A DNA stretch of 54,876 nucleotides from Phycisphaerales bacterium (GCA_022839625.1 JALHJL010000035.1:1-54876), one strand, 5' to 3'; positions 34,360 to 42,968 are shown, numbered from the stretch's first letter. A program made the numbers and translations. The notes: generated from the letters alone by a model not told the origin.

Positions 34360-35544
34360 ATGAATAGAGAATACACGATACGGAATACAGCGCCTCACTG
34401 CCAGTCACTCGAGTTGCCGGGCTCCCCGGTTTCCCGTACTGCGCAGCGGCACTTCGCCGCGCGGGTCGTATTCTGTATTCTGTATTCCGTATTCTCAGTT
34501 GGCCTCGCCGACGCCGAGGTCCGCGTTCAGGACATCGCGCGGTTGCAGGGCCAGCGCACCAACAAGCTCATGGGGTATGGGCTCGTGGTGGGTTTGCCGG
34601 GCACCGGCGACGGCGAAAAATACCTCCCCACCATGCGCGCCCTGGCGCGCATGCACCAGCGCTACCACGCCCCCATCCTGGCGGACAGCGACATCAAGGG
34701 CAACCGCAGCGTCGCGCTGGTCTCCGTCGAAGCCGTCATTCCGGAACTGGGCGCCCGCGAGGGACAGCCCGTCGACGTCGTCATCTCCGCCATCGGATCG
34801 GCCAAGAACCTGCGCGGCGGCCAGTTGCTGACCACGCCGCTGCAATACGCCATGTTCGACGAGGAGGACCCCGCGTCGCAGCACATCCTTGCCCTCGCAA
34901 GCGGCACGGTCGGCATTCCCGACGACAAGACGCCGACGCGCGGCGTAATCCGGGACGGCGCCGTGCTCGAAGAGGACTTCCTCTACGCCTTCATTCAGGA
35001 CGGCACCATCACCCTGGTGCTCAACGACACCCACGCCGGCTGGACCTGGGCCCACCTCGTCGCGCGCGCGATCAACCATGAGCTGTCCAATCCGGCGGCG
35101 CGACCCGCCGACGAGCGAGTGGTCGGTGCGCGGAACGTCAGCGTGGAGCCCGCGGTCGCCGTCGGGCCGAAGAACATCGTGGTACACATCCCGGCGTACG
35201 AGCTCGCCAGCCCGGCGAGGTTCATCAGCCGGGTGCAACAGACAGCCCTGTTTGATCTGCCGGAGCCGGCCGCCGTCGTGACGATCAACCGGACGACCAA
35301 GAACATCTCCTTCACGGGCAGCGTCCGGGTGTCGCCGACGGTGTTGCAGATCCCCGGCGTGGGGGCGGTACGGATCGGCGGAACGACGGACGAGCGCGGC
35401 CCGGGCAACCCGGCCGGCACCGTCGGCTTCAGCGAGCTGTTTGACACGCTCTCCGCGATCAAGGTGACACCGGACCAGCTCATGGACGCGATTGAGCATC
35501 TGCATCAGACCGGAACGCTGCACGCGCAGCTCCGGTACAAGTGA
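34360..35544 (+). CDS. flgI: Flagellar P-ring protein FlgI
   Basis: 394 residues from the ATG at 34360; TTG at 34414 is an in-frame alternative that would give a shorter n-region. The mature part begins at about AEVRVQDIARLQGQRTNKLM and follows the family throughout: GYGLVVGLPGTGDG, SVALVSVEAVIPELGAREG, PVDVVISAIGSAKNLRGGQL, then a long conserved body ending VTPDQLMDAIEHLHQTGTL. The odd part is the signal peptide: its hydrophobic core VVFCILYSVFSVG is encoded by a heptanucleotide array (34468-34495), and the proposed start lies within an inverted partner array (34361-34388). Copy-number change by one unit would shift the frame. Confidence 0.93.
   Translation: MNREYTIRNTAPHCQSLELPGSPVSRTAQRHFAARVVFCILYSVFSVGLADAEVRVQDIARLQGQRTNKLMGYGLVVGLPGTGDGEKYLPTMRALARMHQRYHAPILADSDIKGNRSVALVSVEAVIPELGAREGQPVDVVISAIGSAKNLRGGQLLTTPLQYAMFDEEDPASQHILALASGTVGIPDDKTPTRGVIRDGAVLEEDFLYAFIQDGTITLVLNDTHAGWTWAHLVARAINHELSNPAARPADERVVGARNVSVEPAVAVGPKNIVVHIPAYELASPARFISRVQQTALFDLPEPAAVVTINRTTKNISFTGSVRVSPTVLQIPGVGAVRIGGTTDERGPGNPAGTVGFSELFDTLSAIKVTPDQLMDAIEHLHQTGTLHAQLRYK
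34361..34388. repeat. Heptanucleotide array, left arm (AGAATAC type)
   Basis: Four consecutive seven-base units: TGAATAG, AGAATAC, ACGATAC, GGAATAC. It is the reverse-complement form of the array at 34468-34495. It is much richer in A and T than the surrounding DNA and overlaps the proposed flgI start codon. Confidence 0.8.
34468..34495. repeat. Heptanucleotide array, right arm (GTATTCT type)
   Basis: Four units: GTATTCT, GTATTCT, GTATTCC, GTATTCT. With the left array it forms an inverted pair around an 79-base spacer. It encodes the hydrophobic core of the FlgI signal peptide; three units equal 21 bases, so the encoded peptide would repeat every seven residues. Confidence 0.9.
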
Positions 35545-35557
35545 AAGGACTCCGCAC

Positions 35558-36010
35558 TTGGCCGGCACGCTGGTGACTTCCGTTCTTGAATCGACCGGCA
35601 CGTCGCGGCCCGCGACGGCCGCGCCGGCCATCATGAAGTCAACCGGCGCGGGCCGGGCACTGCGAACGCAGCAAGCCGCGGGGCGCAAGCTTGACACCCG
35701 CGACCCCGCCGTGGTCCAGCAGGTGGCCGGGCAGTTCCTGTCGGAGCTGTTCTTCGCGCCGCTGCTGGCCGAGGCGCGGCAGTTCCCGCTCGGGCGCGAG
35801 CTGGCCACGGGCGGGCGAACCGAAGCGATCTTCGGGGCGCAGCTTGACCAGCGCGTCGCCGACCAGGTCGCGGCGGCCAACCCCGCGCTGCTCAAGCAAA
35901 TGACGCGCTACTTCGACCCGCACACGGAGCACGTCGCGCCGGGTGCTGACCACGCCCGGTGGCCGGTAAGCGATCGCATCCAGCACGGGCGGGCAGGAGG
36001 TCAACCATGA
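35558..36010 (+). CDS. flgJ: FlgJ-type rod-binding protein (no muramidase domain)
   Basis: 150 residues from a TTG at 35558, which has AAAGGA at 35543-35548; no ATG gives the right N-terminus, so the start is decided by this site and by the 13-base gap after flgI. The region VVQQVAGQFLSELFFAPLLAEARQFPLGRELATGGRTEAIFG is the rod-binding domain of FlgJ (Rod-binding/FlgJ N-terminal family). The C-terminal muramidase of enteric FlgJ is absent, as in many other phyla. Stop overlaps the flgN start. Confidence 0.8.
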   Translation: MAGTLVTSVLESTGTSRPATAAPAIMKSTGAGRALRTQQAAGRKLDTRDPAVVQQVAGQFLSELFFAPLLAEARQFPLGRELATGGRTEAIFGAQLDQRVADQVAAANPALLKQMTRYFDPHTEHVAPGADHARWPVSDRIQHGRAGGQP

Positions 36011-36573
36011 GCCGCGAAAGCCCTGTTGCCGCCCCCGCCGCGCCCGCCGCAGGTGCGTGTCTTCCGGCCGCCCTCGCGCTCGCGGCCCGCGACCTCACCC
36101 AGCACCTCGCGGAGCTGCACGTCGCGCTGAAGCGCCTGGGGGCGTTGGCGGCGGACAAGCTGGCGGCCATGCGGCATGCGGATACCGCGGCGCTCCAGAC
36201 GTGTGCGGTGTCGGAGGAAGAGACGCTCAAGGAAGTGTTCAGACGACAGGAGGGCCGTAACGCAGCTCTTGCGCGCGTCGCGCAGAGTCTGCCGCTGTCC
36301 GGCACGTCGCCCCCGCGTCTGAAAGAGATCATCGATCGGCTACCGGAGCCGCTGGCCTCGTCCCTGCGAGCGCGCAGCGTGGCGTTGCAGGAAGCGGCCA
36401 CGGATTTGCGGCGAAAAAACGAGCTCGCCGGCGCCGTGGCACGGAATCTGCAAGCGCACCTGCGCGGCATCTTCGCCGACGTAGCGGCGGCCGCGCAGGA
36501 GTCAGTGGTGTACGGACCGCAAGGCCAACACGAAACGGGTCGCCCACGGTATTGGGTCGACGCAGTCGGGTGA
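36007..36573 (+). CDS. flgN: FlgN-like flagellar export chaperone
   Basis: 188 residues; starts at ATGA overlapping flgJ. It is almost entirely helical with the FlgN pattern: LTQHLAELHVALKRLGALAADKLAAM at the start, ALQTCAVSEEETLKEVFRRQEGRNAAL in the middle and a C-terminal helix. FlgN chaperones FlgK and FlgL; both genes follow directly. The family is poorly conserved, so the call rests on helical pattern, length and place. Confidence 0.75.
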   Translation: MSRESPVAAPAAPAAGACLPAALALAARDLTQHLAELHVALKRLGALAADKLAAMRHADTAALQTCAVSEEETLKEVFRRQEGRNAALARVAQSLPLSGTSPPRLKEIIDRLPEPLASSLRARSVALQEAATDLRRKNELAGAVARNLQAHLRGIFADVAAAAQESVVYGPQGQHETGRPRYWVDAVG

Positions 36574-36577
36574 AGGC

Positions 36578-38287
36578 GTGGCGCTTCTAGGAACCGCATT
36601 TCAGATCGGGCGCAGCGCGTTGGCCGCGTACCAAGCCGCCATCACCGTCACCGGCCAGAACATCGCCAACGTCGGGAACCCGGACTATGCCCGCCAGACC
36701 GGCCGGCTGACCGCGTTGCACGGCGGTATGACGACGGCCGGCATCGCGCCGGGGTCCGGGGTGAATCTGTCCGGTCTCGAGCGGCACGTGGACGAGGCCA
36801 TCGAGGCGCGGCTGCGGCTGGCCCTCGGTCAACGCAGCGGTGCCCAGACGGTCTACGAAACACTGACTCGCGTGGAATCCCTGTACAACGAGCTGACCGA
36901 CGCCGATCTCTCCTCGCAACTGAGCGCGCTGTTCGGCAGCTTCTCCGACCTGCAAACGGACCCGGCCGAGTCCACCGCCCGCAACCTGCTGCTGGCCAAC
37001 GCCGACGCCGTCATTCAGACGCTGCAACGGCGGCGCACCGGCATCCTGAGCGAGGTGAGCGACCTCAACGACCTGGCCGAGCAGGTGACCCGAACGGCCA
37101 ATTCGCTGGCGCGGGAAATCGCCGAGCTGAACGAGATGGTAGTGGCCGCCGACGCCCGGGGGCAGGGCGGAGCCGGTGCGCTGCGCGACCGGCGCGACGC
37201 CCTCCTGCGGCAGTTGGGCGAGCTGGTGGACATCCAGACGCGCGAGCAGGACAACGGCATCGTCAACGTCTACGTGGGCAGCGAGCCCCTGGTCACCTTC
37301 AATCGCTCGCGCGGCCTGAAGACGCAGTCCGTCCTGGAGGACGGGCTGGAGCGCGTTACCGTCCGCTTTGCGGACAACAACGGGACAGTCCTGTTGCGCT
37401 CCGGCAAGCTGGCCGCCATCGGCCAGGCCCGAGACGTGCACCTGGCAGGACAGCTCACGCAGCTCGACGAGCTGGCGGCGGCGCTGATCTACGAGGTGAA
37501 CTGTGTGCATTCCAGCGGCCGCGGACAGGTAGGCTACACTCAGCTCACCGGTACGTACGCGGTGAACGACGCCGCCGCGGCGCTCAACGCCGCCCGGGCC
37601 GGCCTGCCCTTTCCCGTGCAGAACGGCACGTTCCTCGTGCACGTTCGCGACCAGAGCACCGGCCGCACGACCACGCGGATGATCGAGGTGGACCTCGACG
37701 GTCTCAACGACGATGACACCACCTTGAGCTCTCTCGCCGAAGCCCTGGACGCCGTCCCCGGCCTCCGGGCCACGGTGACGGCGGACAACCGGCTGCAACT
37801 CACGGCGGACAACGGTTTCGAGTTCTCGTTCTCCGAGGACAGCTCCCACGCGCTGGCCGCGTTGGGCGTCGCGACCTTCTTCGCCGGCACCGATGCGGCC
37901 ACGATCGCGGTCAACTCGACCGTGCGCGGCGACCCCCGCCTGCTGGCCACGTCGCTGGACGGCAGCGCGGCGGACGGCCGGAATGCCGGGCGCCTCGCCC
38001 TGGTCGGCAGCACCGCGAGCACCTTGCTGAACAACATGAGCGTGGAGGACTTCCACGCGGCGATCGTCAACGGTCTGGCGGTCGACGCGGCGGCGGCCAG
38101 CGGCGCGCAGGTAGCCGCGGATGCCGTCTACAGCAGCCTGCTGGCCCAGCGGGAGGCCACCAGCGGGGTCAGCCTGGACGAGGAAACGATCAACCTGATG
38201 AAGTACGAGCAGTCGTTCGCGGGCGCCGCGCGGTTTCTCGGCGTCCTCGACTCGCTCGCCAGCGAAGTGTTGAGTCTGGTTCAGTAG
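36578..38287 (+). CDS. flgK: Hook-filament junction protein FlgK (HAP1)
   Basis: 569 residues from a GTG at 36578. N-terminal ITVTGQNIANVGNPDYARQT is the FlgK form of the basal-body signature, followed by LRLALGQRSGAQTVYETLTRVESLYNE. The D1 helix pattern continues, and the C-terminus SGVSLDEETINLMKYEQSFAGAARFLGVLDSL is the FlgK tail. It joins hook to filament. The stop overlaps a small palindrome of family B (38284-38309). Confidence 0.95.
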   Translation: MALLGTAFQIGRSALAAYQAAITVTGQNIANVGNPDYARQTGRLTALHGGMTTAGIAPGSGVNLSGLERHVDEAIEARLRLALGQRSGAQTVYETLTRVESLYNELTDADLSSQLSALFGSFSDLQTDPAESTARNLLLANADAVIQTLQRRRTGILSEVSDLNDLAEQVTRTANSLAREIAELNEMVVAADARGQGGAGALRDRRDALLRQLGELVDIQTREQDNGIVNVYVGSEPLVTFNRSRGLKTQSVLEDGLERVTVRFADNNGTVLLRSGKLAAIGQARDVHLAGQLTQLDELAAALIYEVNCVHSSGRGQVGYTQLTGTYAVNDAAAALNAARAGLPFPVQNGTFLVHVRDQSTGRTTTRMIEVDLDGLNDDDTTLSSLAEALDAVPGLRATVTADNRLQLTADNGFEFSFSEDSSHALAALGVATFFAGTDAATIAVNSTVRGDPRLLATSLDGSAADGRNAGRLALVGSTASTLLNNMSVEDFHAAIVNGLAVDAAAASGAQVAADAVYSSLLAQREATSGVSLDEETINLMKYEQSFAGAARFLGVLDSLASEVLSLVQ

Positions 38288-38309
38288 CGTCGGACCGCGG
38301 TGTCCGACG
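38284..38309 (+). terminator. Hairpin at the flgK stop, family B type
   Basis: CGTCGGAC at 38288-38295 pairs with GTCCGACG at 38302-38309 over a six-base loop and begins right at the flgK stop codon. Its sequence GTAGCGTCGGAC resembles the elements at 23941-23969 and 54775-54800. It could attenuate transcription between flgK and flgL. Confidence 0.55.
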
Positions 38310-38370
38310 GAGGAGTTTGGCAGGCCGCACTGCTCAGACGCAGCGGCCGACCCGTTCGGATGATGGCACC

Positions 38371-40284
38371 ATGGCGGTGACTGCGATCAACCTGCCGCGC
38401 GTCAGTCAGAACCTGCGGGCCTTCAACCTCCTGGAGTCCCTGCGGGCCAACCAGGCCGGCCTGTATCGCGTGCAAACCAGCCTGGCCACCGGGCTGCGCT
38501 TCCTCCAGCCGAGTGAAGATCCGCTGCGCGCGGCCAGCGCCTCCAGCCTCGACCGCCAGCTGGCCTGGATGAACCAGGTGCAATCCAACCTCGGCAAGGT
38601 CAACACGACGCTGAACGAGGTGGATACGGCGACGCAGGAAGCGCTCGACCTGCTGTCGGAGGCCCAGGCGCTCGCCGTCCAGGCGACGGGCGACACGCTC
38701 AGCACCGAAGAGCGGCAAGCCTTGGCCACCGTGGTCGACTCGATGATCGACCGCCTCATCACGGTCGGCAACCGCAAACACCTCAACACCTACCTGTTCA
38801 GCGGGTTGCAGGGCGCGCTGCCCTTCGAGCGCACTGCGAGCGGCGTGATCTACCGGGGCGACGCCGGCCGCATGGAAACGATAGTCGATACCGACCTGGC
38901 CGAGAGCTCCTTCACTATCTCCGGACTGGAGTTCTTCAACGCCGTGTCGGCCGAGGTGCGCGGCTTCGTCGATCTCGACCCCGCCGTTACCGCTCAGACG
39001 CGCGTGTGCGACCTGAACGGGGCTCTGGGGCGCGGCGTGCAGCTCGGGCGCATCGTCGTTTCGACCGACACCGAGACGGTGGAGATCGACCTGCGCGGCG
39101 CGGCGACCGTGGGAGACCTGCTGGACCGGCTGTCCGCCAGTCTGCCCACGGGAGTGACCGTCGAGCTCGGGCCGCGCGGCTTCGTGCTCACGCGGGACCC
39201 CGCGGCAGGTGAACAAGTCACCATCCGTGAGGTCGGCGGCGGTCGGACCGCGACCGATCTGGGTCTGGAAGGCAGTTTCACCGCCCGCTCGCGAACCGGC
39301 GGCGACCTTGACCCGCGTCTGACCGCCATGACCCGCATCGCCGACCTGCGGGCCGGAACGGGCATCGATCTGAACAGCGGCCTCGTGATTCGAAACGGCG
39401 GACAGGCCGCCACGGTCCGTTTCGACGGCGTCGAGACGATCGAGGACATGTTGAATCGCATCAACGAGGCGGATGCCGGCGTTTGGGCCCGTCTTGCCGA
39501 CGACGGGCGCACCCTGACGGTTCAGAGCCGCGTGTCCGGCAGCGATCTCTCCATCGAGGAGAACGGCGGGCTCGTCGCCACGGCGCTGGGCCTGCGGTCG
39601 CTGCACGGTGGAACGCGGCTCAGCGCGTTGAACGGCGGACGGGGAGTGCAAACGGCAACCGGCGGGGACCTGCGGATCACGACTGCAGATCGCCGGGTCA
39701 TCAACGTCGCGCTGGAAGGAGCCACCACGATCCAGGACGTGCTTGACCGCATCAATTCGGCCGGCCGGGGGGCAATCACCGCCGGCCTCGTCCGGCAAGG
39801 CAACGGCCTGTTTATTGCGGACAACACGGTCGGCGCCGGCACCTTTACGGTCGAAGCGTTGAACTACTCGACGGCCCTGGCGGACCTAGGGCTGGACGCG
39901 AGTGCCACCGGCGGACGGCTCACCGGACAGGATGTGAACCCGCTGCGCGTGGACAGCCCCTTCACCGCCCTGCTCGAGCTGCACGACGGGATGCAGCGCG
40001 ACGATCGCGCCGCGCTCTCCGAGGCCGGCGAGCGCCTGGACCGGGTCATTCGCAACATGCAGGAACGACAGGGTGAAATGGCATCGCGGGCGCGGGTCAT
40101 GGCGGAGCGCGCCGAACGCGTCGAAGCGGAAATTACGGCCACGACGGCCCTGAGCAGCGAAGTTCGCGACGTGGACTTCGCGGAATCGATCGTCCGCTTC
40201 CAGCAGCTTCAGACGGCGCTGGAGGCCAACCTCAGCACGGCCTTGCGAATCTTGAACCTATCCGTGCTGAACTACCTGACGTAA
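38371..40284 (+). CDS. flgL: Hook-filament junction protein FlgL (HAP3), long form
   Basis: 637 residues from the ATG at 38371, roughly twice the enteric length. The N-terminus VSQNLRAFNLLESLRANQAGLYRVQTSLATG and the C-terminus DVDFAESIVRFQQLQTALEANLSTALRIL are flagellin/HAP3 coiled-coil ends. The extra length is in the middle: three flagellin_IN-like units (ATVGDLLDRLSASLPTG, ETIEDMLNRINEADAG, TTIQDVLDRINSAGRG) of a kind usually found in flagellins or FliD. This suggests an enlarged surface-exposed domain on the junction ring. Confidence 0.9.
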   Translation: MAVTAINLPRVSQNLRAFNLLESLRANQAGLYRVQTSLATGLRFLQPSEDPLRAASASSLDRQLAWMNQVQSNLGKVNTTLNEVDTATQEALDLLSEAQALAVQATGDTLSTEERQALATVVDSMIDRLITVGNRKHLNTYLFSGLQGALPFERTASGVIYRGDAGRMETIVDTDLAESSFTISGLEFFNAVSAEVRGFVDLDPAVTAQTRVCDLNGALGRGVQLGRIVVSTDTETVEIDLRGAATVGDLLDRLSASLPTGVTVELGPRGFVLTRDPAAGEQVTIREVGGGRTATDLGLEGSFTARSRTGGDLDPRLTAMTRIADLRAGTGIDLNSGLVIRNGGQAATVRFDGVETIEDMLNRINEADAGVWARLADDGRTLTVQSRVSGSDLSIEENGGLVATALGLRSLHGGTRLSALNGGRGVQTATGGDLRITTADRRVINVALEGATTIQDVLDRINSAGRGAITAGLVRQGNGLFIADNTVGAGTFTVEALNYSTALADLGLDASATGGRLTGQDVNPLRVDSPFTALLELHDGMQRDDRAALSEAGERLDRVIRNMQERQGEMASRARVMAERAERVEAEITATTALSSEVRDVDFAESIVRFQQLQTALEANLSTALRILNLSVLNYLT

Positions 40285-40514
40285 CCGTCGGCCTGGTCCG
40301 CGGCCGGGTCGGCCCATGGGGAAAGAAAGCGACAGGACAGCGGTTGCGGGCGCAGCCTCGGCTCGGCCGCCGCAACCCCCGGGTTGGCCCGCGGAGTGCG
40401 GGCCGGACGCTGGAACCGTCCAGTCCGGCGGACAAGGCGTGTGGACATCCGGCCTACGGCGGCCGGTCGCCCGCCGGACGAACCACAGGACTACGAGCCG
40501 CAGGAGCAGATGGA

Positions 40515-40964
40515 ATGCTCGTTCAAACGATGCGTTTCGGCCCCATCGAAGTCGACGATGGGAAGGTGATGAAGTTCCAGGATGGATTGCTGGGCTTCCC
40601 CAGGCACGCCCGTTTTGTGCTGCTCCAGACGGCGCCGGATCCGGCGTTGTTCTGGATGCAGTCGGTGGACGATCCCGAGCTGGCCTTCGTGGTGTGCGAC
40701 CCGCAGTTGTTCGTGGCGGACTACCAGGTGCCGATCCGAAAGGACGACGTGGCCGCCCTCGGGCTGCACGACCTGAATGATTGCCAGGTGCTGGTGATTG
40801 TCAACAAGGTCAACGGGGAACTCACGGGCAACCTGCTCGGTCCGCTGGTGGTCAACACGCAGACGCTGGCGGCCAGGCAGTTGGTGCTGTCCGACCGGCG
40901 CTACGCGACCCGCCACCGGTTGATGGCGGCGGACGCTTCCCCGACCCTGGCCAAGACGGCCTAG
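40515..40964 (+). CDS. fliW: Flagellar assembly factor FliW
   Basis: 149 residues from the ATG at 40515 (AGGAG at 40502-40506). FliW binds flagellin and, when free, sequesters CsrA. Motifs: FQDGLLGFPRHARFVLLQ and FWMQSVDDPELAFVVCDPQLF, then VLVIVNKVNGELTGNLLGPLVVN and ARQLVLSDRRYATRH, the standard FliW pattern. The gene sits between flgL and csrA, the usual arrangement. Confidence 0.95.
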   Translation: MLVQTMRFGPIEVDDGKVMKFQDGLLGFPRHARFVLLQTAPDPALFWMQSVDDPELAFVVCDPQLFVADYQVPIRKDDVAALGLHDLNDCQVLVIVNKVNGELTGNLLGPLVVNTQTLAARQLVLSDRRYATRHRLMAADASPTLAKTA

Positions 40965-40996
40965 AACGGCAGTAGCATTCTTCCGGCGAGGTGCTC

Positions 40997-41002
40997 TATA
41001 AT
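40997..41002 (+). promoter_or_regulatory. TATAAT -10 element ahead of csrA
   Basis: Perfect TATAAT 33 bases past the fliW stop and 168 bases before csrA. No strong -35. If used, csrA and flagellin could be transcribed separately from the upstream genes. Confidence 0.4.
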
Positions 41003-41169
41003 GTACGCGGGCGTGCTTCTCAGTCACGGATGGCAGGCCGTGCAGCGTGACTGCCGCACTGCGGCTGCCTGCCGCCATCGGACCACGGAGCCCGGAGAGC
41101 CCGTGGCGCAGTCGCCCGCGTTAGCGCCCGTCCGGCTATGCATCGGCATCAATCAGGAAGGAGCCGCGT

Positions 41170-41418
41170 ATGTTGGTGCTTTCAAGACAACGCGACGAGT
41201 CAATTATCATCGGCGACAACGTGCAGATCACGGTCGTCGACATCCGGGGGGACAAAGTGCGGCTGGGTATCGATGCGCCGCCCGACATAACCGTACACCG
41301 CAAGGAAGTGTTCGACGCCATCCAGCGCGAGAACCGCAAGGCTGCGGGAATCGCCACCGAGGATCTGGCCGACGTGCCCTCCCCGAAACGCGGGCTGCGG
41401 CCACGGCCCGCCGAGTAG
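41170..41418 (+). CDS. csrA: Carbon storage regulator CsrA
   Basis: 82 residues, longer than the 61 of enterics because of a C-terminal extension (NRKAAGIATEDLADVPSPKR) like those of FliW-bearing bacteria, where it makes the FliW contact. The core MLVLSRQRDESIIIGDNVQI and VRLGIDAPPDITVHRKEVFD has the conserved RNA-binding Leu/Arg residues. It represses translation by binding GGA loops over ribosome binding sites. GGAAGGAG precedes its own start, so autoregulation is possible. Confidence 0.95.
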   Translation: MLVLSRQRDESIIIGDNVQITVVDIRGDKVRLGIDAPPDITVHRKEVFDAIQRENRKAAGIATEDLADVPSPKRGLRPRPAE

Positions 41419-41478
41419 TCGTCGACTCTGCCCACCGCTCATTTTCCCGCAACTTCTGCAGTCTAGCCACGAACCGTT

Positions 41479-41490
41479 CAAGGAGGATGG
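41479..41490 (+). promoter_or_regulatory. Strong Shine-Dalgarno of flagellin with CsrA-type GGA motifs
   Basis: CAAGGAGGATGG ends four bases before the flagellin ATG at 41494. It contains two GGA triplets in an A-R-GGA-like setting, the sequence CsrA binds in flagellin leaders of other bacteria. With fliW and csrA directly upstream, translational control here is likely; RNA structure was not computed. Confidence 0.55.
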
Positions 41491-41493
41491 CCC

Positions 41494-42915
41494 ATGGCTC
41501 GCATTAACACCAATGTCTCTGCGCTGACGGCCCAGCGCCACCTCAACCTGGCCTACCGCGAACTGAACAGCACGATGGAACACCTCAGCACCGGCCTGCG
41601 GATCAGCCGCGGCAAGGACGACCCGGCCGGGCTCATCGTCTCCGAACGCCTGCGCTCCGAGATCAGCTCCGTCGGCCAGGCGGTCGCCAACACCCAACGT
41701 GCCAAGCTCATCGTCTCCACCGCCGAGGGCGCGCTGGACGAGGTCTCCTCGCTGCTCAAGGACATCCAGGCCAAGATCGTCGAGGCGGCCAACCGCGGCG
41801 CGTTCTCCGACGAGGAGATCCAGGCCAACCAGTTGCAGATCGACTCCGCGATCGACAGCGTCACCCGCATCGCCAACACGACCACGTTCGCGGGCCGCAA
41901 GCTGCTCGACGGCTCCCTGGCCTACCAGACCCAGGGCGTCGACCTCGCCCACATCCGCGGCTACCAGATCCACGCCGCCCAGTTCGGCACGCGCGACACC
42001 GTCGGAGTCAGCGTGGAAGTCCTGACCGCCGCCGAACAGGCGAAGCTCGAATTCCCCTACGCCGCCCTGTCCAACGGCGACGACGTCACCATCGAGCTGC
42101 GCGGCACGCGAGGCGTCACCACGTTGACGTTTGCCAGCAACGCCACCGCCGCCCAGATTATCGAGGCCGTTAATGCCGTCGCCGACGCCACCGGCATCGC
42201 GGCCACCTCGCACCTCACCTCGGGCGTGCGCCTCTTCAGCCGCGACTACGGCAGCCGCGAATTCGTCAAGCTGCGCGTCCTGTCCGAGGGCCAGGAGTTC
42301 ATGCGCACGGGTGACACGGCCGAGGACAAGGGCACCGACGCACGGGCCACGATCAACGGCGCGGTGGCCCGCGCGGACGGCAACCGCCTGACCATGAAGA
42401 ACGCGAGCATCGACCTGGAGCTGGACGTCCTGGCCGACTGGACCAGCAACACGTCCTTCTCCATCACGGGCGGAGGCGCGCTCTTCCAGATCGGCCCGCA
42501 AGTCAACACCAACTTGCAGACCAACATGGCCATCGGCTCGGTCCATGCCTCGCAGCTCGGCAGCGCCGAACTGGGCTACCTGTCCCAGATCAAGACCGGC
42601 GGCGAATATGCCCTGACCACCACGAATCCGCTGTACGATCAGGCCTCACGCATCATCCAGACCGCGATCGATCAGATCTCCATGCTGCGCGGACGCCTCG
42701 GCTCGTACGAGCGGAACACGCTGGACACGAACATGAACCAGTTGAGCATTACGTCAGAGAACCTGCTGTCCGCCGAGTCGTCGATCCGCGATGCCGACTT
42801 CGCCGCCGAAACCTCGAAGCTGGCCCGCGATCAGATCCTGGTCAATGCCGGCACCACCGTCCTGACGTTGGCCAACCAGGCCCAGCAGTCGATCCTGCGC
42901 CTGCTCGGCGGATAA
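41494..42915 (+). CDS. fliC: Flagellin
   Basis: 473 residues. N-terminal D0/D1 ARINTNVSALTAQRHLNLAY and LSTGLRISRGKDDPAGLIVSERLRSEI, C-terminal LGSYERNTLDTNMNQLSITSENLLSAESSIRDADFA and QAQQSILRLLGG, all standard. The variable middle (about 190-370) contains one flagellin_IN-like step (AAQIIEAVNAVADATGIAAT). It is the filament subunit, secreted unfolded through the flagellar export system. It is the last gene of the flagellar set and is followed by a strong hairpin. Confidence 0.97.
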   Translation: MARINTNVSALTAQRHLNLAYRELNSTMEHLSTGLRISRGKDDPAGLIVSERLRSEISSVGQAVANTQRAKLIVSTAEGALDEVSSLLKDIQAKIVEAANRGAFSDEEIQANQLQIDSAIDSVTRIANTTTFAGRKLLDGSLAYQTQGVDLAHIRGYQIHAAQFGTRDTVGVSVEVLTAAEQAKLEFPYAALSNGDDVTIELRGTRGVTTLTFASNATAAQIIEAVNAVADATGIAATSHLTSGVRLFSRDYGSREFVKLRVLSEGQEFMRTGDTAEDKGTDARATINGAVARADGNRLTMKNASIDLELDVLADWTSNTSFSITGGGALFQIGPQVNTNLQTNMAIGSVHASQLGSAELGYLSQIKTGGEYALTTTNPLYDQASRIIQTAIDQISMLRGRLGSYERNTLDTNMNQLSITSENLLSAESSIRDADFAAETSKLARDQILVNAGTTVLTLANQAQQSILRLLGG

Positions 42916-42927
42916 CCGCCTGCGCGC

Positions 42928-42968
42928 GAAGACCTCCCCGGTGCGCTGCGGCGCGCCGGGAGGTCTTC
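42928..42968 (+). terminator. Strong hairpin after flagellin
   Basis: GAAGACCTCCC at 42928-42938 pairs perfectly with GGGAGGTCTTC at the other end, and the inner CGG/GCGC bases pair too, leaving a four- to five-base loop. It starts 13 bases past the stop codon. A C-rich rather than T-rich tract follows. Confidence 0.75.

Noticed and set aside
34361..34495. CRISPR-like array in flgI
   Set aside because: Units are seven bases and contiguous, with no spacers and no cas genes in the window.
41031..41044. Sigma-54-like string TGGCAG...TGCA upstream of csrA
   Set aside because: The GG-to-GC spacing is two bases too short for a -24/-12 promoter.
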